Of a stretch of 64,000 nucleotides of DNA, positions 58,080-64,000 are shown piece after piece (the stretch's first letter is position 1; every line of letters starts with the position of its first letter). The DNA lies in contig BCHH01000004.1 in NCBI GenBank assembly GCA_001599595.1, forward strand, positions 2,178,702 to 2,242,701, given 5' to 3'. The notes under the pieces are model-generated. The model was not told the DNA's origin. It was given only the letters and a program-made list of their open reading frames with translations, and did not search any database. Source of the DNA: Beverwykella pulmonaria (Eukaryota > Ascomycota > Dothideomycetes > Pleosporales > Melanommataceae). The translations under genes were made by a program, and so were the position numbers.

Positions 58080-58925
58080 GCTGATTGTTTTGCTGTATTT
58101 GTGTTAGTAAATAGTTGGTAAAGAAGTTGATGACAAAGAGTTCCAGTTGCAGCGGTAGCTACCAATCTCTGTACCGGATGACGAAGTTAGAGTTGAAGAT
58201 GGTGAAGCTTTTGAGGTCTATATGTAGACCTTCGAGTGTCCTTGTGTGTGAACATCGTCTTGATAGTGGATTCGAAACGGAAAACGCATATACACAATGG
58301 GGAGGGGGAAGAAGTGTGAAATGTATAGACACGTACGCTAGTGGATATATGAAGTAATATCCATCCCTGGGTCACGGAAACCCACCGTACCAGAAAACAT
58401 GAGGGATACTTTGACTTCAAGTGACTATAACTCTGCGCATACGTCGAGCTTTACTAAGATATATATAAGTTGTATGCTGTGGGTACTTTCGGACATTCGG
58501 GGGCCCTTCTACCAAAAAATCCCGTTCGTATCGTCGCCTTCGCGCCTGATTCGTAGAGAGCCTCATTTTATAGCGAAATATTGTTCCTTCCCTAAAGAAC
58601 CGTCGTTAAGCTCTTACTCCTCTAGAATACTTATGAACGATCTTTTCTGAGCCTTAGAGACCTGTCTCAATGCTAGGAAGTTGAGTCAGCCTTTGTGTCT
58701 GCCGTGGCGCGCAAATTCATGCAAGGTCGCCACCCCAGTCGGTAGTTCTGATCAAAGAAATCACAAGTCCCGGCCTTTGTGGCTGCGAGGGTTCTTTTAC
58801 CTCTTCTAACAGATTTAGCGCCCCCAGAAACGAGACGAGACAGGAAGCGCAACCGGTGCCCGGTGCCGGTTGGTTGCCAGAGGTGCCTTGAGGAACGAAA
58901 GTTTGACAATGTTTTATAGATGCTC
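58080..58925. other. Intergenic, nothing supported
   Basis: No coding, RNA or repeat signal noticed. Confidence 0.5.
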
Positions 58926-59765
58926 TTATCTATCTGTGCAACCTCGCCACTCATCAACCCGAATTAACCAATCACGAACAAGAGCCTCAAAAACCACATT
59001 CTCATCAACAGGAAGGTCATGTCTACCGCGGTCTAGAACAACATAGGTCGATCGCGGGTAGAGCTCCAGCAGGCGGAGGCTGTCTCGATAGCCTACGGTG
59101 TCGTCTTGTCGACCACATATGATAAGTGTGGGTGCAAACAACTTGGGATGCTTATTGCCTGAAGCAAGAGATATCTGGTATCGCCGTGGGTCTGCCCGAA
59201 TCGGATCTAGCACTTCTTTGTCTGCCGCCTTTAATGCTGGAAGGAATGCTTCTTCATATTTTGCCTTGAGAGACTTGATATAAGCAGGTGTTTGGATGAG
59301 AACATCTCCGAGAAGTGCCTTGTCCTCGCTTGGTATGCTCGACATGAGTTGCTCATTTAAAACCAACGGTTGAAAAGTATCGAGATCACGCAAGCTGTCC
59401 TTTGGTTCGATAAGCGGCACTCGTAATAGTAAACCATCGACTTGTTCAACATATTTTTGAGCGAGTGCACGGGCGAGGTAGCCACCACATGACGAACCCA
59501 CAAGTAGGAATTTTGACTTTCCAAGCCGAGCATCAATGAATTGCACCAGGCGCAGATATATATCGTCCAGATCTTTGACATTATTCGCAGGTGTTGTCCC
59601 CATGCCTGGGAGGTCCACGTAGATCCGGCGAAATCCAGGTGCTTTGGTGAAAACTGGTTCAAAGTCCCGCTCCTCGACTTTTCCATCCAATTCCCAACCA
59701 TGGATTATTAATACGGGGATTCCTTCGCCAATATCGTGTGCAGACAATAACGAGTCTATTTCCAT
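58926..59765 (-). CDS. Alpha/beta hydrolase
   Basis: 279 aa from ATG 59765 (MEIDSLLSAHDIGEGIPVLI); the frame is open further upstream but without ATG. Oxyanion segment LIIHGWELDG, strand and loop YVDLPGMGTTP, nucleophile elbow VGSSCGG with Ser92, candidate acid in IICGRQDDTVGY, and catalytic His at about 249 in RGRHDLPVDE. This is the full set of the classical fold, similar to proline-iminopeptidase/haloperoxidase-like hydrolases. No cofactor or pathway neighbours; substrate unknown. Confidence 0.9.
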   Translation of the reverse strand: MEIDSLLSAHDIGEGIPVLIIHGWELDGKVEERDFEPVFTKAPGFRRIYVDLPGMGTTPANNVKDLDDIYLRLVQFIDARLGKSKFLLVGSSCGGYLARALAQKYVEQVDGLLLRVPLIEPKDSLRDLDTFQPLVLNEQLMSSIPSEDKALLGDVLIQTPAYIKSLKAKYEEAFLPALKAADKEVLDPIRADPRRYQISLASGNKHPKLFAPTLIICGRQDDTVGYRDSLRLLELYPRSTYVVLDRGRHDLPVDENVVFEALVRDWLIRVDEWRGCTDR

Positions 59766-60767
59766 CGCTGCGTAGTGTTGTGGTAGAGAGGAAGGAACAA
59801 GAACAGTGCGGCTGATCCAGGTAGAAGTTATTAAACTGAACGCAGAGTCAGTCTGAGCTTCAAGTTTAAATATCCAGGCCGTTAGCCTTAGCTTATGCAA
59901 GCAACACCGGCAATAACGACACTTAAGGACTAAATGAAACGGCTCCTCGTGTCAGACCTTGGCACTTGCAAGAACTACGCCACACACGCAGAGCTATTTA
60001 GGACTAGCGTTTCGCTTCGATCCCTTACCCACGCGGAACTCCCGGCTTACTGGTTTCTGAGTGATCAGTGCTGTTATAGCCTGGAGGCATGGACTATTTT
60101 GATCGAACCTTTGTACCATATGCCCGAAGCTCGAAGACATGCCGAAGTTCGTAGTTGAGTAGGGGAACGTGCTGAGGCGCGAACGGTCGCCGCGAATGGA
60201 TCAGTCGACAGCGTGCCCAAGTCGAGGTATTTTTCCAGTTGGAACTTGGAATCATGCAGATAAGAAGCTGAAAAGCATTGAGACAATGGCCGAAACTCCA
60301 CATACTTGTGAGGAGATGCTTGAGGTGTTCGATCAGATGTTGTTGTTCCGCCACTGGTGGATAGACGATAGACATATACAATGCGTCAGCGTGGAAGCAT
60401 AGGAAATGTCATTTTCTTGACGAACAGTGTGTTGCTTCTGTATTTATTTTCAGCTCTTCAGGTAGAGAGGGAAGTTGGTGCATGATTCGGTATGTCTTTG
60501 AACAGCGTATGTCACTGCTAAGCCTTCAAGTTCCACAAAGTCGTTTCAGGGTATGTTTTCGCACTCCAACGAGTCCAAAGAAGTTTTTTTGATATGGTAT
60601 CAATTTTTAATATTATGTGCTTCGATCATGTGCTTCTAGAATACACAGATGATCAGGGTTCAAACCCAAAAGCATATCACAGATACGGGCAGGCAATTCA
60701 CCCTACCTCATTTCTACCAGGGATTAGTGAGTAATGTTGAGTACAGAGAGCGCTTGGAAGTCACCAC
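59766..60767. other. Intergenic, nothing supported
   Basis: Upstream region of the hydrolase gene. Short open frames only. Confidence 0.5.
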
Positions 60768-61211
60768 TCACATCCCACGTCCGCCCCGCTGCCTATTCCC
60801 AGCAACCGCATTACATCGATGCAATGGCACCGTTGGAGCTCGACGCTTAATTTCTACGTACCCAGTGTTCCTAGACCCATGGTAAACGACTCCAGGAGAC
60901 TCAAAGACTGTCGGCTCCTCCTTGACGACTATCTTTAGCGGCTTACCTAGCTTAATGACTTTCTCAACACGCGGATGTTCAAACTCCAACGGAGTCTTAA
61001 AGGTGCTGTTCTCGGAGTACAGCTTGCGGCCGTTCTTAATGTATGCCTTGCGGAATGCTTTCTCGTGCTTGCGCTCCTGATGGCGCGAGACATGGAATTC
61101 GTCTTGCTGAAGGAGGAAGAGTTTGATGTCATGGAGCACCTTCAGGATGGAGGAAGAAGAGTTATGAGGCATGTCGTTTGTTTTGTTACTCACGTGAGAA
61201 TGATAGGGCAT
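60768..61211 (-). CDS. Hypothetical basic protein, about 147 aa
   Basis: ORF from ATG 61211. A GTGAGT six codons in could instead be an intron donor, so the N-terminus may differ; an alternative ATG begins MPHNSSSSILKVLHDIK. The middle is basic (RHQERKHEKAFRKAYIKNGR) and then beta-prone (RVEKVIKLGKPLKIVVKEEP). No domain recognised; next to a transposase relic. Confidence 0.4.
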   Translation of the reverse strand: MPYHSHVSNKTNDMPHNSSSSILKVLHDIKLFLLQQDEFHVSRHQERKHEKAFRKAYIKNGRKLYSENSTFKTPLEFEHPRVEKVIKLGKPLKIVVKEEPTVFESPGVVYHGSRNTGYVEIKRRAPTVPLHRCNAVAGNRQRGGRGM

Positions 61212-61485
61212 GACCTAGTGAGGATGTTGAACTGAGCGGCACAATGCCATTTTATATACATATAGAGGAGCGTCTTGTGTACGCATGTAATCAGGAGTTG
61301 CTAGAGACACTCACGTAGGGATAGTGTGATGTCTCGAACATTGCACTGTTAGTGTACAAGTGGGTACGCAGAAGGCGTGAAAGTGGGTACACGAAGACAT
61401 AGCAGACATATGCACAATGCTTCTCCTCCAGCTGCGCTTACTTTCAGTTTGTTTCAGAGGATTGCTGCCCACTTGAGATATATGT

Positions 61486-62195
61486 TCAGATCATAATCAG
61501 AGGATGAAGGGTGATGTGTGCCAAATCGAACTTGCTCGACTGCAACCAGGTGATGTAAGGTGGGATAGCCCACCTAGCAGCGTTGATTCCTTGGATAACC
61601 ATGGCCCACTCAAGATCACCTGGCTGTAGTGCCTTGGGCTGACGACGTCTCTCTGAGCTAGTAACAACTATCTGGGATGATATTATGCCCATCATGAAGC
61701 CAGCTTTATTAAAGTTGTAAGTATCCTTATCTAAGATCCTATACATAGCCTGCATACGCTGCACACGCTTAAACCAGGTCTCCATCACCTTTAGGTCCTC
61801 ACATAAAACTCTCTTTAGTTGTACAGTCAATTGAAACGCGTGCTAAGGCTCTCTGTACGCTTCACAAAGCTGTATGGTTTAGCGCCGCGCGTAGTGAGCA
61901 GCTTGTTGGCCATCTTTCGCACAGCGTCAAGAGTGGGCGCAAACCCTCGTGAATCTAGGTCTAGTATATGCCCAACAATCACCTCCTCTTCTATTTTGGT
62001 GAGCTTCTTTGAGTGGGGCTGGTAATTGCGTCGCGCAGGCTTTCCAGCGCGTCGGTCGTGTAGGGTTGATTGGGAGACGTTGAAAGTTGCTGCAGCGTGA
62101 TTTACGCTTGGAATTTGCTCGCGACGGAGAGCTGAGATAGCAAGGAGGATATCTGCTTCATTGCAGGTCAATCGAGTAGTAATTGGTTGAGCCAT
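61486..62195 (-). pseudogene. pogo-type (Tc1/mariner) transposase relic
   Basis: Starts MAQPITTRLTCNEADILLAI with a psq-type helix-turn-helix (SVNHAAATFNVSQSTLHDRR) and a CENP-B-like HTH (TKIEEEVIVGHILDLDSRGF...KRTESLSTRFN). At 61829 an in-frame TGA, then a TAA, then a one-base shift interrupt the frame. It resumes as RVLCEDLKVMETWFKRVQ and continues YNFNKAGFMMGIISSQIVVT and VIQGINAARWAIPPYITWL. The usual first catalytic motif FDETGF reads FNKAGF, a RIP-like G-to-A change. It is truncated before the second catalytic Asp. Not functional. Confidence 0.88.
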
Positions 62196-62238
62196 AGTGG
62201 TGAATAGGTACCGACTCGCTTGTGATGACACTTATGTA

Positions 62239-62363
62239 CACGGCCCTTCCATGAATGAATGGCTAGCGCTATCCGTGCATCTTCTATACAAATCCTTAGT
62301 TTTCCATACAAATTCTGTCTGTGCGGTGGCTCGCGCTAGCCATTCATTCATGGGAGGGCCATG
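62239..62363. mobile_element. 125-bp MITE with TA target sites
   Basis: Inverted repeats of 31 bp (29 matching; first arm 62239-62269, second arm 62333-62363), reading CACGGCCCTTCCATGAATGA outward to inward. TA dinucleotides stand immediately outside both ends, and TA duplication is the hallmark of Tc1/mariner. It lies 44 bp upstream of the pogo relic and may be a deletion derivative of a related element. Confidence 0.75.
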
Positions 62364-63033
62364 TATCCCTTCGCGTTTTAAAATAGCACGTACTTTGTAC
62401 GGCGACTTTATGGCAATGATAGTATTAAAGTTTTCTACAATTACAGTATCTGTTTGTTGCATATGCAAAATAATTTTATCAGAGGTAGTGTGTAAGGGTT
62501 TTCTGATGGGGACAATGATCATATGGCGACTGCGTTGTTCTGGGACAGATCAAGTCAGAGCAGCTTATAAGCTGTCCGACCAAGATCAACTAACTACATC
62601 TGGACAAGCTTTAATAGTCGGTATGTATTTGTACCATAAAGCTAAGGACCCCTTGGGGTACTAAACCAGAAGTAATATCTTATTGCTAGAACAGCTTTCA
62701 CGGTGGCCGCCTAGGCGTGAAAAAGGGCAGAGTTAGCGATTCTAGTCAGCTTCCAAATGCGTCGACTCAACACTCCCATTTTATTCCCCTTTCTACATGT
62801 CAAATCTACCCTCCATCGCCCTAGACTACAGTGTATTAAAGTCACAATACCTCTTTTTCTGTTAGCTGGTTGATCGAGGAAAGAGGTGTCAAGATGTGTA
62901 TTGTATGTGATGTATGTACAGCTGATATATATATGACGGACTGATTAGTCAGTGGCATGTCCACGTGACATTATGGTGTCCTCGGACATTTTCAAAGCAA
63001 ACTTCACCTTATAGCAATCAAACATATCTCGAA
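62364..63033. other. Intergenic, nothing supported
   Basis: AT-rich, short frames only; the 3' flank of the ankyrin-ZZ gene. Confidence 0.5.
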
Positions 63034-64000
63034 CTAAGGCTCTACACAGTCCCATTCGTGATTCTGATGGAGATGAGCCAAAAAGGGCTTACACATAAAA
63101 CAATAATCCAAGTCCGGACATGTGTGACAGTGGAAGCGCGGTCCGTAAATGTCCTATTTAGCATGAGATTTGTTCAATAACTTCTAGCTATTCACTTACC
63201 TGAAAGCATCCGCTGCACCAATAACCAGTCGAGCGTCTACTATGGAGTCGCACAGCATCCGCTCGGGTATCTAGCGCAGCTCTGCATGAAGCAGACAACT
63301 TTTCGAGCATATTCCCGTTTCCATGGAAGATAGCAACAGAAACAGGACTCCATTGGCCTTCTGGCTGAGAGATAGTGACGCATTTACTGCGTAGTCCCTC
63401 CTCGACCAGTCGCTCGACGACACCGGGATTACCCACTCTACAAGCCCAGTGAAGTGGGCTCCAATGCCTACTTTGTGATGAGGAAATCAGGCCCTTATCA
63501 AGCAAGGCATTGAGAATCTGTAAAGAACCCCCCAAAGAAGCATAATGGAGCAAGCTGTCCCCCTTTGCATCCTCGATTTCAAGATCAAGCCCTAGGCGAA
63601 TGAGATAGTCGAATGCATCTGACTTGCCACCGCTTGCGGCAACCAGAAGAGCGGTTCTGCCATGGTAGTCTAGGATATCTCGCATTGCATGATAATACTC
63701 GTAGACTAAACGCAGCAATCCTGTACGTCCCTTGAAGGCAAGGAAGTTCAGGAAGGATCCGTAGGGACCACCCTGCGCGTTGACGTTGGCGCCCTTGTCA
63801 AGCAGCAGCCGCACAATCTGCTCATGGTCTCCTTCCGAAGCCGCCTGGAGTGCATTGCCGCACTCTCCACCTTGCGTGTTGACGCCGGCGCCCTTGTCAA
63901 GCAGCAGCAGCACAGTCTGCTCATGGCCTCCTGACGAAGCCGCCTGGAGTGCGTTGCCGTATCTTCCACCCTGCGCGTTGACGTCGGCGCCCTTGTCAAG
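63034..64000 (-). CDS. Ankyrin-repeat protein with C-terminal ZZ zinc finger (5' part outside window)
   Basis: Complement of 63200 to beyond 64000 joined to 63034-63153; intron 63154-63199 (46 nt, GTAAGT). At the edge the frame is open, so the N-terminus is missing. Near-identical 34-residue ankyrin units (LLLDKGADVNAQGG.YGNALQAAS.G.HEQ) are followed by more divergent ones (NYHGR-type, HWSPLHWACRVGNPGVVERL). The splice joins STGYWCSGCFQ to DIYGPRFHCHTCPDLDYCFM, creating a ZZ finger with CxxC pairs and a final H..H (LAHLHQNHEW). Fungal proteins of this sort are often C-terminal halves of NACHT/NB-ARC receptors or large ankyrin proteins. Without the last exon the finger is cut in two. Confidence 0.9.

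Noticed and set aside
1..64000. tRNA, rRNA and CRISPR
   Set aside because: No tRNA cloverleaf, rRNA segment or CRISPR-type array was recognised by eye; a tRNAscan-SE/Infernal run would be decisive.

Overview
The window is nuclear DNA of a filamentous ascomycete (Pezizomycotina, most likely a dothideomycete). Evidence: genes with several short GT-AG introns (mostly 45-65 nt, often with CTAAC/CTGAC-like branch points), fungal families such as rhodopsin-fold PTH11/SAT4-like, LCCL, NACHT, DUF2235, Yor1-type ABCC and Dal5-type MFS proteins, and transposon relics carrying the C:G-to-T:A damage typical of repeat-induced point mutation (RIP). Species is not determinable from sequence alone.

Layout. 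1-16 kb is ordinary gene space: LCCL membrane protein, a rhodopsin-fold membrane protein broken by one in-frame stop, an alpha/beta hydrolase, a NACHT NTPase, an unknown spliced gene, a C2-domain protein and a SnoaL-like protein. 16.27-31.50 kb is a transposon cluster. It holds a 12.5-kb terminal-inverted-repeat (TIR) DNA element (16274-28787, 6-bp target duplication, 615-bp assembly gap). 59 bp further on lies a young, internally deleted Ty1/copia-type LTR retrotransposon (28847-31493, 5-bp target duplication). 32.4-37.8 kb has an MFS transporter and a DUF2235 hydrolase. 38-44.8 kb is gene-poor, with a LINE relic, a small secreted cysteine-rich protein (effector-like) and a 1.08-kb hAT-type non-autonomous element. 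44.8-54.1 kb has the proteasome subunit PRE7, an ABCC transporter and a small tail-anchored-type membrane protein. 54-63 kb is sparse: an alpha/beta hydrolase, two weak hypothetical ORFs, a pogo relic and a tiny MITE. An ankyrin-repeat protein with a C-terminal ZZ zinc finger runs off the right edge.

The outstanding discovery is inside the 12.5-kb element. When the RIP-type stops (CAG/CAA to TAG/TAA, TGG to TAG) are read through, it carries a DDE integrase-core gene next to the right TIR, plus TWO different spliced histone H3-like genes, plus three further spliced genes I cannot assign. The left H3-like gene keeps a recognisable H3 tail (ATK..RKSAP block) but has R and P in place of K4 and K9. 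The right one has a longer loop 1 and other features reminiscent of centromeric H3. A DNA transposon equipped with its own histone H3 variants suggests an element that manipulates or evades host chromatin. I know of no described system of this kind, but could not search for one.

The window-edge genes are incomplete only at the right end. All splice sites were inferred by eye from GT-AG signals and frame continuity.
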